Assembly (NCBI GenBank): GCA_003586115.2
Contig: QVOM02000001.1
Coordinates: 19,223,289 to 19,287,288, forward strand
Origin: Salvator merianae
Lineage: Eukaryota > Chordata > Lepidosauria > Squamata > Teiidae
Direction of reading: 5' to 3'
Length of the DNA: 64,000 bases
Every line of letters starts with the position of its first letter. Positions within the stretch are counted from its first letter, which is position 1. Under the pieces are notes generated by a model, which ran no database searches, was not told the origin of the DNA, and was given only the letters and a program-made list of their open reading frames with translations. Position numbers and translations under genes: made by a program. Positions 27,501 to 35,619 of the stretch are shown here, in pieces.

Positions 27501-30500
27501 AGTAGAGGACTACAAGTCCTCCCAGAAAGCCAACCACACAGATGTGCTTGTGCTCACTTCCTGCAAGGCCTCCAAGACTGTGCAGCCTGCATCAACTAAG
27601 TGTTGTGAACCCAAGGGGAACAAGTAGGGGCCTGCAGATACAGTGGGGGGGTGGCAGGTTATGATGCAAGGCTGGCAGGTATGTAACGAGAGTAGGGGGG
27701 ATCGTGGGGTGCTGTGTGGGGTGACGGTGGGTACAATAGGAGAAGGGAGGTGGGTATAGTCTGGCATGACAGTGTATGTGATAGAAGGAGGCCGGGGACC
27801 AGAGTTTGATCGGAGGTTGTGAAACGTTCTTCAAATGGACTGGCCTGTTTTAGATTTGGCAGTAAACAATTCAGCTAGCTTGCACTTTGGGTTTGTTACA
27901 CAGTGGAACTGCAAATTTGCATTTGTGCACATCCCTAGTCCAAACCATTTATGGCTTTCCTCCCAGGAGTGCCCTATAAACTTACCTGCGTAGGCATGAC
28001 CAGAACATAAACAGCACTTTAAAACATATGGGATACAAGGATATCCTCTGAATCCTTGTAAGTTTAAGATTTTAGCTTCCAGTTTGAAATCCAGCGGTCA
28101 TCTCTTCCAGTCCTGCATTCTTACAATATTTTTTTTGGTAAAGATTAAACGGACACGAGGATGATATCCATCAATGTCTCACTCCTTTCCCAGTTCTGAT
28201 CCGCTCTGTTCCTCCAGATTCAATTTTTACAATACCTTCTTGCTCATTGTCAAAATTCCACCATAAAAGCCAGCAAGCATTCCAGCAAACCAGTTAAGCT
28301 TAATATGTTGCATGTTCTTGCACGATCCCCAAAGATAAAAGCCTTGCTTGTAGTCCGTGAAGGAAAGATCAACCTGCATCAATATTTTCCTTCTCTTTCC
28401 ATTATCCATATTATATGATCTCATGTCCCCCGGCCCTTTCTAAACCTGACCCGTTTCATTTGGCATTTCTAGCTCCACATATGATTGTATTTTTCTTTGT
28501 AAGGTCTTAAATAACACTTTGTGTGAGGAATTATTGTTGCACAGTGTTGTTTTCCTTTGGTACAGATATGTATATATACACACACACACACTTTTCCAGT
28601 CTTTAGGCCATGTAGTCTTACTGTATATGCCTTGGCATAGAGCTATTATTTAATCAACTTAACAGAATTAAAGGGTGCATGGAGGGGTAATATCTTGCTG
28701 CCTAGAGGACAACTGAAATCATTCTTGAGGGTCACTTTATCATATTGCCCCCCTGTGTTAACAAAAAAGAAACGTTTTCGTGGCCTTTTGTGTGTGTTTT
28801 TTTCTTTTAATATCCTCTTAGGCTTCATACAGTATCCCATAGCAGGGTCTGTTTTATCTGTGTAATTCGTCCCTGTGAATCTGCTGTTCATTTTCTGCTC
28901 TCTTTCATAGTGCACCTGTGGTTTTCTGGCTCCACCATAGATGACTACCTTATCTCTTAATTCCTTCATTTTGATTTTCCTCTCTTTCTAGTTAATGGGA
29001 GAGAGTGCTGCCTATATTACATTGATATCATTTTGTCTTCATCTCAGCTCACGTCTAACAGTCTTCCAGCATTTTTGTTATCTTTTCTTCTCTTCCCCCT
29101 TCCCCTTGCCCTTACTCAGTTCAAAAGCCAAGTACACGTGCTGCAGCGACTGAAAAATACACGGCCGGTTCCAGCATGCAGCTCTGGTTCAAAGGAGCTG
29201 AAGAACAGTGCAGAACAACAAAGGCATCAACTTCCTCCATCCTCCATATTTGTCTAACCTTCTGCTTTATTGATGGAAATGTAGAATTCAGGCATGCAAT
29301 CCTTTGCTAGTGCTCCATAGTTGAGTGGTCCCAGGAGAGCTGAAACTTTTTTTCTAAAGTCTGAGTTGGCCGAGCTCCCTTATCAAGTGTTTTCATTAAT
29401 GCTTAACATCCTGTGCCTAAGATCCAATATTCCAAATAACTCTGGGGGGGGGTTCCGTTCTCCTTTTCTCACAGGATGGTTCGGCCCAGGCTGACTATCT
29501 ATGTCTGTCAAGAGTCACAGCAACTGAGAGATCAGCAAAAGCATGAAGATGGGGATGCAGCCAACAGTACTTTCTTTGGTAAGGGCTTCAAAATGTAAAG
29601 CTGATATCTCAGCGGGATGGATCCACAAGGCACTGGGCTGAATGGATCTGTAGTGATCCAGAACCAGGAGAGCAAAACATCCTCGAATCTCTTGTTGCCA
29701 TAATGGTTCTGGCCTCTTTATTTTCTATCTTTTCCACTACTTTCACCCCTTGGTATTTACAAGAGTTCAGGCCACGGTTGTCAGCTTGGAACCTCACAAA
29801 TAATTTAGTTATTTGTGGCCGCAAATGAAAAGGGATGGACTCAAAGCATGACTTATGGGTACCTGAAACCTGCAAAGCTTTACAGGAGTAAATGAAATGA
29901 TACTTCTGCTTCAATAAAAGCTACAGAAGCTTAAGTGAAGATACACAATTGTTCGTTTTCATTCAAAAGACTAGGAGAGTGGGGTTATTGAGGAAGTCTC
30001 CCTGTAGATTGGGTAGCAGTTCAAGTTTTACTTCCAAATTATAGATGGGTACAGTCTTAGTCTGGGGGGAGAAGAGAGCTAGATGCAGACTTAGTGGTCC
30101 CTATGCCAGGGCCTTGGGACTCTTTTCAGGTCACATTCCTCAGAAGCACCTGCCAAGTGTTTTTTTTCCTGATTATGAAGATGCCTCTTACTTGCCTGAA
30201 TGTTTTCCCACCCTGTCGTAGGAAGAAAAAATACCATTATTTTGCGTGAGGAAGAGTGCCTATTTTAAGACTATAACTATTCTGAAATTGCATCTATGAG
30301 CTAAGTAATTTTAGAGCTGTAATTTTAGGCATAAATAAATACACAGCAGATTTAAATAAATTGATCAACATTGAAAGGCGAATTAGGTAAGACGTCTTTA
30401 AATGAGGGACAGCACTGTCTGTATGCATAAGTTTTCAGGCCTTAAGAAACAAAGTGGCCTTTTTATCTTGCAGCCTTGCTGTACCTGCTGAAGGGGAGAA

Positions 30501-31933
30501 CACAGTGTATTGAAGCAAGTATTTAGTGCATGTGTTTTTAAGGTTCCTATACCTTCATGGTGTCCTTTCTTCAGCTTCCTGGGTCATCTTCCATAAGTTA
30601 CTCAACTGACTTCTTGTTTTGTAGAAAACCATGTGTTCCTTGTTTTGCCTTTATGTCCTTATGTTCAAATAGAACGTGTTCCTTGCTGACCGTGGTTTGC
30701 CTCCGCAGTGTACCATGCCATCTATTTAGAGGAACTGACAGCGGTAGAACTAACAGAAAAAATTGCCCAACTCTTCAGCATTTCTGCTCAGCAGATCAGC
30801 CAAATCTACAAGCAAGGTCCTACAGGGATACATGTCCTCATCAGTGATGAGGTAGGAGTGCACCGATAGTGCTCAGAAACACTGGAATAGGTCTGGGTAT
30901 TTCTGTAATGATGCACACCGTCTCTGCTTCTAGAGGTGCTTCTCTTCTCTCTTTTGAGCTGTCTGTTGTCTCTGCCATCTCAAAGTGCCAGGGTTGCTCT
31001 CTTTGCTAAACGAGCATTGTCCTTCTCTGCAAAGCAAGCAGGAAAGAAATGGCAGCCTTATAATCCCTTTGAGTAAATGTTTGCAGCATAATGTTCAGAC
31101 AGGGAAAGTGTATGCACTGCAGGTAGGACTTGGGAGACCCCAATCCATTAAACTGAAGTAGGCAAGCTTGAACTGCCTTTAATTTAATGCACTTTGGATT
31201 GGTGAGAAATGAAGCACCAAGTCTATTGGCCATTTGACAACAGCTAAGACTTCTTTGAGGAGAACTCTGAGAATTCAGGCTGCAATAGGAGTTGTGGTTA
31301 TTAGACAGATACTGTAAACTGATCAGAGAGATCAATTGTGGCACCACTTTGGAACTTATGAAGGAGCCCTACAGGGGGCAAGAACTGCATTTTTTTTTTA
31401 AAAAAAGGCCTTCATTTGTAGTCTCTGGCCATTGACAACGATAGGTACAATTCGGTAATATCCAGAAAATAAAGCCCCTGTACTCTTCTGCAGACAAGCT
31501 TTTTATGAAGACAAGAAAGCAGTGGTTCAGATGGACACAGTATCTGAACACTCTTTATATCTAGAATGTTCATTTGAATATGGCTAAACAGATTGTCTTA
31601 CAGTTCCTTTTCTTCATTCCTGTTTTTAGATGATACAAAACTTTCAAGATGAATCATGCTTTATCTTGGACACTATGAAAGGTACTAATTTCTTAAGTTC
31701 ATAGTAATGGATATTTGGTCCTTTAAGGGGCTTTTCTTAGAAAAGCGTTGCTTCTGGCTACTGTAAAATATCAAAGTTGGCATGCATTAAGAGAAACATA
31801 CTGCTTTCCATTAATTTCAGGGTGTGGGTAAAGGCTAGTTGGATTATACTCTTCCTGTCCAGCCTAAGTCTGATGGTGCTGTGTTCTCTTTGCAGCTGAA
31901 ACCAATGATAGTTACCACATCATCTTAAAATAG
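6401..31933 (+). CDS. TFCP2: TFCP2 (LSF/CP2 transcription factor), exons 2-15, 5' partial
   Basis: Fourteen coding segments joined across GT/AG introns give one open frame of 455 residues, beginning inside a split serine codon and ending at TAG 31931-31933. Every exon phase closes exactly. TFCP2 is a nuclear transcription factor that binds paired CNRG-type half sites as an oligomer. Visible in order: N-terminal segment, CP2/grainyhead DNA-binding domain (exons 2-6), lysine-rich hinge (exon 7), proline/serine linker (exons 8-9), SAM-like domain (exons 10-11), C-terminal oligomerisation domain (exons 12-15). TFCP2 is preferred over its paralogue UBP1 because of [32 protein letters not shown] and the end DSYHIILK with no CGL extension (family sequences from memory). 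With about 40 residues from exon 1 upstream, the protein would be slightly shorter than human TFCP2 (502 residues), mostly because the polyglutamine run is absent. Confidence 0.97.
7708..7956 (-). pseudogene. CR1 ORF2 reverse-transcriptase fragment, broken
   Basis: An 82-residue frame contains [20 protein letters not shown] and [20 protein letters not shown], then MGKWLKDRK. This is the fingers/palm entry of CR1 reverse transcriptase (QHGF-KGRSCLTNLL and later HHGIRG...WLKDRKQ). Residues normally between VDTVY and QRLL (LDFQKAFD-type, with a catalytic aspartate) are deleted. Confidence 0.85.
8652..9095 (-). pseudogene. CR1 ORF2 endonuclease fragment, broken
   Basis: A 147-residue frame contains [35 protein letters not shown] and [13 protein letters not shown]. 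These match the CR1 apurinic-like endonuclease blocks GDFNYP, VxxPTRG and GxSDH. Catalytic positions have changed (GDFN to RDFS, SDH to SNH), so it cannot be active. It continues as an untranslatable linker toward 8100. Confidence 0.82.
9476..9892 (-). pseudogene. CR1 ORF1 esterase-like domain, broken
   Basis: A 138-residue open stretch reads [20 protein letters not shown], then [16 protein letters not shown] and later [14 protein letters not shown]. This matches the SGNH-hydrolase-like domain of CR1 ORF1, where the blocks normally read VGTNDVG and DGLHLN. Here block III is STNE instead of GTND, while the D-x-x-H pair survives in DRLH. The start of ORF1 (10330-9892) has further frame breaks. 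Confidence 0.8.
11117..11193 (+). CDS. TFCP2: TFCP2 exon 3
   Basis: The acceptor is TTTCTTTCCCAG and the donor is AAG|GTGAGT. The 77-bp exon encodes [18 protein letters not shown] and ELNGKLVK, with glycine split across the intron. The spelling MGELPEL against the mammalian LGELPEI is conservative. It is part of the CP2 DNA-binding domain. Confidence 0.97.
12769..13062 (+). mobile_element. tRNA-derived SINE with (TTC)n tail, squamate type
   Basis: The head GGCACGGTGGCGCAGAAGGC carries a pol III A-box (TGGCGCAGAAGG). GAGTTCAAGGCCCC, about 40 bases further, is the B-box. The body ends CTTTGAGTCAGCTTCGGCCG, then AGAAAAGCGGGGTATAAAAA, followed by a TTCTTCTTC tail. This 3' end is typical of reptile SINEs mobilised by a LINE. 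The family name is not certain (Sauria-SINE-like). CTTAC flanks both ends and could be the remains of a target duplication. Confidence 0.85.
13225..13480. repeat. Unassigned interspersed repeat (LINE-like fragment)
   Basis: GGCCTTGGTAAAGAGAG, CATTGTTCCAGAGGATGG and CCACAGAGAAGGCC are wording I recognise as a common reptile interspersed repeat. Family assignment (L2 or another LINE) could not be made by eye. Confidence 0.4.
13915..14020 (+). CDS. TFCP2: TFCP2 exon 4
   Basis: The acceptor is TTGCTGTTACCTAG and the donor is G|GTAAGT. The 106-bp exon encodes [19 protein letters not shown] and [26 protein letters not shown] is one of the most conserved blocks of the CP2/grainyhead domain. It ends in phase 1. 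Confidence 0.97.
14021..15888 (+). other. TFCP2: TFCP2 intron 4
   Basis: A possible hAT-like remnant starts at about 14758 (AAGGCTGTGCACAAACAGC). Otherwise no coding or repeat structure was recognised. Confidence 0.7.
15889..15995 (+). CDS. TFCP2: TFCP2 exon 5
   Basis: The acceptor is CTTTCTTGCAG and the donor is CAG|GTAAGT. The 107-bp exon encodes [19 protein letters not shown] then [26 protein letters not shown] separates TFCP2 from UBP1, which reads PTQLNAVEF. It lies inside the DNA-binding domain. Confidence 0.97.
15996..18080 (+). other. TFCP2: TFCP2 intron 5
   Basis: No repeat or gene was recognised. Poly-T tracts at 16151 and 16713 are the only low-complexity sequence. Confidence 0.7.
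18081..18233 (+). CDS. TFCP2: TFCP2 exon 6
   Basis: The acceptor is TTGTTTACAG and the donor is AAG|GTCAGT. The 153-bp exon is in phase 0 at both ends and encodes 51 residues, including [20 protein letters not shown] and [21 protein letters not shown] is the highly conserved DNA-binding core shared by CP2 proteins. Confidence 0.97.
18234..20013 (+). other. TFCP2: TFCP2 intron 6
   Basis: It holds a two-phase triplet microsatellite at 19478-19528 and otherwise apparently unique sequence. Short frames here have no recognisable product. Confidence 0.7.
19478..19528. repeat. Compound triplet microsatellite (ATT)n-(AGT)n
   Basis: Seven or more ATT units are followed directly by about nine AGT units, with a single AGC at the junction. 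Confidence 0.92.
20014..20124 (+). CDS. TFCP2: TFCP2 exon 7, basic hinge
   Basis: The acceptor is TTTTGATTTCCAG and the donor is GAG|GTAAGA. The 111-bp exon, phase 0 at both ends, encodes [20 protein letters not shown] followed by [17 protein letters not shown]. The dense lysine/arginine run is a likely nuclear-localisation and DNA-contact segment (inference from composition). Confidence 0.97.
20125..21492 (+). other. TFCP2: TFCP2 intron 7
   Basis: 20147-20468 has termini TAGTGATGG and CACCCCTAG that hint at a decayed short DNA element, but the evidence is thin. The rest shows nothing recognisable. Confidence 0.6.
21493..21581 (+). CDS. TFCP2: TFCP2 exon 8
   Basis: The acceptor is TTTCGTTTCTAG and the donor is GG|GTAAGT. 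The 89-bp exon encodes [20 protein letters not shown] then SHSSFSISE, with a glycine split into the next exon. It is the serine/proline-rich linker after the DNA-binding domain and is more variable than the flanking exons (VPSPGFSS here, SPSPGFNS in mammals). Confidence 0.96.
21684..21905 (-). mobile_element. MIR-like tRNA-derived SINE, antisense
   Basis: On the minus strand it starts AGCATAGCCTAGTGGCTAGA, like a tRNA A-box, with GGGTTAGAATCCCC as the B-box. It continues with TTTGGACCAGTCAC and ACCTACCTCGCAGGGTTGTT, and ends in an L2-type 3' part (CATAAACACCATAAATAAAT). This order is characteristic of MIR/CORE-SINE elements. Confidence 0.75.
22191..22622. mobile_element. Candidate hAT-like non-autonomous element
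   Basis: The stretch begins TAGGGATCTGC and ends CCGCATCCCTA, giving 7-bp perfect terminal inverted repeats (TAGGGAT/ATCCCTA) within an imperfect 11-bp pair. CAAG follows the right end and lies in the left flank (CAAGTTC), possibly a decayed target duplication. The interior is C-rich (CCCATTTCCCCATTGCACCCC). No transposase is encoded. Confidence 0.45.
22855..22903 (+). CDS. TFCP2: TFCP2 exon 9
   Basis: This is a 49-bp micro-exon: acceptor TCTAAATCTAG, donor GAT|GTAAGT. It encodes the end of a split glycine and [16 protein letters not shown]. It is proline-rich linker and is followed by an intron of only 180 bp. Confidence 0.95.
23084..23177 (+). CDS. TFCP2: TFCP2 exon 10, start of SAM-like domain
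   Basis: The acceptor is CTCTTTGTTACAG and the donor is CAG|GTAATT. The 94-bp exon encodes [20 protein letters not shown] and [25 protein letters not shown] begins the SAM-like helical domain of CP2 proteins. Confidence 0.96.
23178..24173 (+). other. TFCP2: TFCP2 intron 10 with L2-like tail
   Basis: 23700-23900 resembles a decayed L2 3' end (GACCTCCTTCTACCAGAGAGTGCC then TTTTTAGTAGTGACTTTC in translation-like order). It is followed by a 33-bp tandem duplication at 23915-23974. Confidence 0.45.
23915..23974. repeat. Tandem duplication, period 33 bp
   Basis: AATTTGTATACATTATTCTT at 23915 recurs identically at 23948, both continuing CTAAAT. The 26-bp match is perfect, so the duplication is recent or the bases have been lucky. 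Confidence 0.9.
24174..24264 (+). CDS. TFCP2: TFCP2 exon 11, SAM-like domain
   Basis: The acceptor is TTTTAAATCCTAG. The donor is CG|GTGTGT, weaker than the GTRAGT donors of the other exons. The 91-bp exon encodes [20 protein letters not shown] and [10 protein letters not shown], then splits an arginine codon. Reading past the donor stays open to TAA at 24410-24412, so intron retention would give a form without the oligomerisation domain (inference). Confidence 0.96.
24517..24945 (-). mobile_element. CR1-like LINE 3' end, antisense
   Basis: AACATAAGAAGAGCTCTGCTG at its left edge is the reverse complement of the usual CR1 3' terminus. CCTTTTTAAATCCTAAGTTGG then CATCACCACATCTTCTCCTT and a 3' UTR-type text follow. 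There is no coding part. Confidence 0.75.
26195..26660 (+). mobile_element. L2-like LINE 3' end, sense, degenerate
   Basis: In translation the order [38 protein letters not shown] and later [15 protein letters not shown] text follows the C-terminal end of L2 ORF2. It shares wording with the better-preserved copy at 35.6-36.3 kb (TGTGCTCTATGTG, CCCAATTCAA). It ends in an ATAAATA-rich tail. Confidence 0.7.
27228..27937. mobile_element. Candidate DNA-transposon-like element with C-rich left and G-rich right halves
   Basis: The edges read AAGAGGTGCACACCAGC and GCATTTGTGCACATCCCTA, an imperfect terminal inverted repeat around GTGCAC. The left half is C-rich (CCCATTTCCCCATATCACATC) and the right half G-rich (GGTTATGATGCAAGG, GTAGGGGGGATCG), suggesting an internal inverted repeat. 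The right end is homologous to 1800-2073. Confidence 0.4.
28569..28591. repeat. (TA)n-(CA)n microsatellite
   Basis: ATGTATATATACACACACACACAC: a short TA run changing into CA repeats. Confidence 0.85.
28646..28969 (-). other. Unrecognised 107-residue reading frame, antisense in TFCP2 intron 11
   Basis: A frame from ATG to stop, rich in lysine and arginine, contains [38 protein letters not shown] and [19 protein letters not shown]. It is not low-complexity and has a balanced composition, unlike most chance frames here. I do not recognise the family. Another minus-strand frame in a different phase follows at 28424-28227 ([20 protein letters not shown]). A retroelement or processed-gene relic is likelier than a functional gene. 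Confidence 0.25.
29475..29578 (+). CDS. TFCP2: TFCP2 exon 12, linker without polyglutamine
   Basis: The acceptor is CTTTTTCTCACAG after a 5.2-kb intron; the donor is G|GTAAGG. The 104-bp exon encodes [20 protein letters not shown] then [14 protein letters not shown]. Human TFCP2 has a run of about ten glutamines after LQLRE; here there are only two in [10 protein letters not shown]. The frame is intact, so this is a natural short linker. Confidence 0.96.
29579..30708 (+). other. TFCP2: TFCP2 intron 12
   Basis: A 101-residue minus-strand frame (29914-29609) contains [20 protein letters not shown] but has no recognised family; it may be a repeat relic. The rest has no recognised feature. Confidence 0.6.
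30709..30851 (+). CDS. TFCP2: TFCP2 exon 13, oligomerisation domain
   Basis: The acceptor is TTTGCCTCCGCAG and the donor is GAG|GTAGGA. The 143-bp exon encodes [40 protein letters not shown] and IHVLISDE. This is the C-terminal oligomerisation domain of LSF. SAQQIS replaces the mammalian SPCQIS. Confidence 0.97.
30852..31629 (+). other. TFCP2: TFCP2 intron 13
   Basis: No gene or repeat recognised. Minus-strand frames at 31006-31551 have no recognisable motifs. Confidence 0.65.
31630..31681 (+). CDS. TFCP2: TFCP2 exon 14
   Basis: The acceptor is CTGTTTTTAG and the donor is G|GTACTA. The 52-bp exon encodes [17 protein letters not shown]. The upstream pyrimidine tract (TTCCTTTTCTTCATTCCTG) is strong. 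Confidence 0.96.
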
Positions 31934-33385
31934 ACTTGGACTTGTTTCATCTCTCACGTGTACAGCTTTTTGCCTGCTTGGCTCCTGGACACCAACAAAG
32001 ACCCACAAAAATAACTGAAACTCATCTTGCAACCACAGCATGTGGCTTCTTTGGTGAACACCCTGTACCATTGCTGGTATGCAGTAGACTACACTTCAAA
32101 TCATGTTACTGCTTATTTGGAGTTCAGCAGTACAGCTGTGCCACTTGTGTGTAAAACTGCCAGGCTGACTAGAGATCAGTTTGACATTATGCCTAATACT
32201 GGAGGGGTTGAGGAGGAAAAGAGCCTGTTTTTGAAGTACAGCTGCAGCATGTTGTAGATGAACATCTGGCATCGTGGATGCAAACATCCAGTCTTGACAG
32301 CCTTTGGATAGTTTGCCCTCATTGTTCAGATCTCCTGAATGTGAACTTGGCTGATGGAAACTACTTTCATGAACAATATGACATAAGGATTTTGCTCTGA
32401 TTCTGACCCGTTCAGACTTCTAGGTGAAGGCGTGCATCTACGTGTGCACACTCAGATGTGTCAAGTGGTCTACGATAATTTTCTCTACCTATTTAAGACC
32501 AGAAAAGCTCATGGTTTTATAAAATTTAGAAGCTGTAGGACTCTTCGAGACTTTTGCTCTACATCCCTGTTGAAGCGGCATCAGAAATGAAAGAAGAAAT
32601 ATGTTCACTGACATCCTGAGCAACCATCTATTTGGTTGAGAGAAGAAGAATACGTGTTTAAAAGTCATGTGAACGGGGTATACAGATTTCATGCATGTCA
32701 GAGGCCAAAATAACATCTGAGAAACAGATCTGCTGAACTTAGGGAAGAGCCTCTGAAAGCTCCAAAGTAACAAAGTGCCTATGTTTGTATTTCCAGAACA
32801 GCAGCCATATCTGGGTGAACATTAAAGTTCTGAAAGGGATGCTGAAATAGACTTTCTGAACTTGGAGGAAAATATGGAAGAACTGCTGTAAACTGCAAAT
32901 GCATAACTTATCTTAGGTGTGACCCTGTTTCCCTTTAGCCTTCCACTAGATCTAGTAAAGTGACAAATCTCTGGAAAATGCAATGTCATTATGTGTCACA
33001 GTGATAGTATATAATGCACAATCAAGTCTTCATTGCAGAGGTGACCTAAACCAGAGCAATGGTGAAAATAACTTTCATTTGATTGAATGAAATCTGGTGT
33101 ATTTTTTTTCTTGGCATAGCAGATTATTTGTGAACTCTTAAATCATTTTTACTCAGTGTTTTACCCAGGAGTAAATAACTTTTATTTAAATTAGATTTAG
33201 TATGTTGCCTCATGAGGAGGCAGGAAATTGGGTCAGGCCAAATGAAATAAAATCAATAAATGGGAGGGTGGGGGCAGGAACAGAAACCCTGACAACTGCA
33301 TCCCTATAACCTTTGAAGTAGAAGATAGAATGTTAAATACATGTGTTTGTGTACATATGTCAATAAAAATCAACTTTGTTTTCGG
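31896..33385 (+). CDS. TFCP2: TFCP2 terminal exon 15: last 12 codons, stop and 3' UTR
   Basis: The acceptor is CTCTTTGCAG. The exon completes alanine and encodes [11 protein letters not shown], then TAG at 31931-31933. The coding part is therefore 31896-31933; the rest is a 3' UTR of about 1.45 kb. The end is set by the AATAAA at 33362-33367, which has TGTACATATG just upstream and a GT-rich TTTGTTTTCGG just downstream. AATAAA copies at 33246 and 33255 could give shorter transcripts. The exact cleavage site is inferred. Confidence 0.9.
33362..33367 (+). terminator. TFCP2 poly(A) signal (AATAAA)
   Basis: A canonical AATAAA has a UGUA element (TGTACA) about 10 bases upstream and a T/G-rich stretch about 10 bases downstream, the usual layout of a cleavage site. 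Earlier AATAAA copies at 33246-33251 and 33255-33260 lack as clear a GT-rich tail. A later one at 34121 follows low-complexity intergenic sequence. Confidence 0.6.
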
Positions 33386-35082
33386 TCATTCCTCAGTTCA
33401 CATTGCCTTTGGGGCTGGGTATTTGTAACAGTGACATAGCCCTCCCCATTCTAGGCTGAGGAGCTGTTAAGACTCTCCCCATCCATAGACCAGCATGTTT
33501 CAGCAGAATGTTTGTCCACACTGGAAGCTGTGAACCCAAGTCAGTAGTGATGAAGCAGTGTTCACATTTTTTTAGCTTCTGTGTTCGAAGGACGCTGAAC
33601 AGTCAGTGCAGACAGACACAGACCCACTCCTATCTCTGCTAGGGCTGAGCTGGCAGGTAATTCACAGATGTTCTAGTATATCGTAAAGCTGTGACTTAGT
33701 CTGTTCCTAACTATAATCAAGTATAGTTTAGACCAAATTATAATGCTTGAACTGGTGGGGAAATTATAATGGTTGGGCTCCACTACCACAACCATGGTCC
33801 AGTAAAGCATAGCTTATTAGATCAGGAATAAGATATTCGCCTGCAATACTTGCCCTCTACCTTCTTCCTTTGCCATTTCACGCAGTGTTGGTCAAGCTGG
33901 GCTGGGCTCCTTAACTCATCACTTTCTGTGACTGAACTGTGAAGCTGTAGATAAACACTCCCTTCAAACTCGAATATGAAACTAGAGCCAAGTTCAGGAC
34001 TGAATTGGTCACAGCAGTCCTTTCTCTAACTTGTCTGTCAATGATGTGTGATTTGCACTGCAGAAGTGGCAGCATAATACTGGCTTCCCTGCTCTATAAA
34101 TCTGCTTGAGTTCCACTTGAAATAAAATGTACAGTATATGTTTTCTTGTAAGCATCAGTGAAGGTAGCTTACAGATTTACCTTCTTCCTTGGTGCTGTAG
34201 TGGTTTATCATGTGTAAGCCACAGTATGGAATATGAATGAACTCTGAAACATGGCTGTAGGTCTCTTTAATGCTGTTGTGGCTAGTAGAACATAGGGATT
34301 GTTGGCCAGAATACCCCGTGCATCTATCAGTGATGCTGTTGTGAGGTATGAATTTAATCTCATTTATAGGATCTCTTACTGCAAAAGTATCTGAAAAGAT
34401 GCTCATAGGGAGTTTTTATACATGTTTTTGTACCAACAGTGGGTTAGGATTTACATTTTGATCCATTTCTTCATGCATGAACAAATCTAAGGGCATTATG
34501 TATAAAATTTGTTTTCTTTCTTTTGACGTGTTTTAAGTTCATCAGCTTCTACTACATGCATCCATAGTCACCTAAGTGTCCACCATGTCGGCATTCAGAC
34601 AGGGCTGTTGAATAATTTAGGATGGAGTATTGGGACAAGTTTTGCCAGAGACCTTAAGCACGTCTAAAGATCACATGAAATGGAGAATGTAGAAGAAAGA
34701 GGCTTCTTTTCTGCCTTGACAGTTTTGGAAAAGCAAAAGATTCTCTGAAGCTTAACTTGTGTATGGAACATTAATTGTCATGATTAGTAAAAAGCAATTG
34801 GTAAATGAATAATATGTCTAGAATATATCTTCTTGTGCTTTAAGGTATTTCAGAATAAAGTGGCTTCCTCTTGTTGTTCTGGTTAATGCATTTTGAACGT
34901 TAAGTAGAACCATTATCACTATGTGTGTTATGTACAGGAGCCTGAGAAACCTACTTGGCTAAGATCTCTGTCTTCACTAACAATTCATGCCAGTTCATTT
35001 TGTTACACCCTCTTACTCAGGGCTGTCCCCAAAGAAAGGAAACTCTGACTTCCTTCAAGATATTCCAGGTTGGTTCTTCAGA

Positions 35083-35400
35083 TAGGCTGTATCCAGATGG
35101 CAAGGGGCAAAGTGGAATATAAACAAGATCCCAGTAGACTGCAGCCGCCAACTTACCTTCAGGTCTGGTGAGGTGCATAAGAGATCACCTCGCCGGGGAC
35201 TTCCGAGAGCTAGCCAAGTGCTACCCACTCCTTTCAGTTTTTCATGTGCTTCATTGGCTCCTGGAAGTTCCCAGTGAGATGATTTTGTATGCACCTTGCC
35301 ATACAAAGGTAAGGGAAGCTATTACAGGAAGCGTGGTGACACAACTGGATTCCTAACAATAGCAATGCAATACAGTTCCAGGATGTTGCAAGCAGTATTA
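35083..35400. mobile_element. Fold-back (inverted-repeat) element
   Basis: GGTGCATAAGAGATCACCTC then GCCGGGGACTTCC (35170-35204) is inversely repeated by the sequence around 35255-35300, which reads GGTGCATACAAAATCATCTC then ACTGGGAACTTCC on the minus strand. The arms extend outward through CTTACCTT. The left edge GGCTGTATCCAGATGGC resembles the edge of the small MITE at 61340. It is probably a non-autonomous DNA transposon; the exact ends are uncertain. Confidence 0.55.
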
Positions 35401-35619
35401 TATTGGGAAAACTTCTCACTGTCTTAAAAAGCTACAAAAGAAAAATGTACTGATGATCACTTATATTACAGAAGTAGTGCATGCAGCAACAAGTACTAAA
35501 AACACAAAGGAATATTACAGCAGATTGGAATAATGTGTGAGGGAAAATGGATTGGGGCTAAGGTGAAGAATACAGATTTGTACGTAATACTGAGGAAAAA
35601 ATACCTTGATTACAGTAGT

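Larger units (their letters stand above)
24265..29474 (+). other. TFCP2: TFCP2 intron 11 (5.2 kb)
   Basis: The largest intron fully inside the window. It holds a CR1 3' end (24517-24945), an L2 3' end (26195-26660), a G/C-rich DNA-element relic (27228-27937), and an unexplained pair of minus-strand reading frames (28227-28969). 25.0-26.2 kb shows nothing recognisable. Confidence 0.75.

Noticed and set aside
6401..31933. UBP1 or TFCP2L1 instead of TFCP2
   Set aside because: Diagnostic segments in exons 3, 5, 8 and 15 agree with TFCP2. UBP1 has LLENRKLGDFQDLN and a longer C-terminus.
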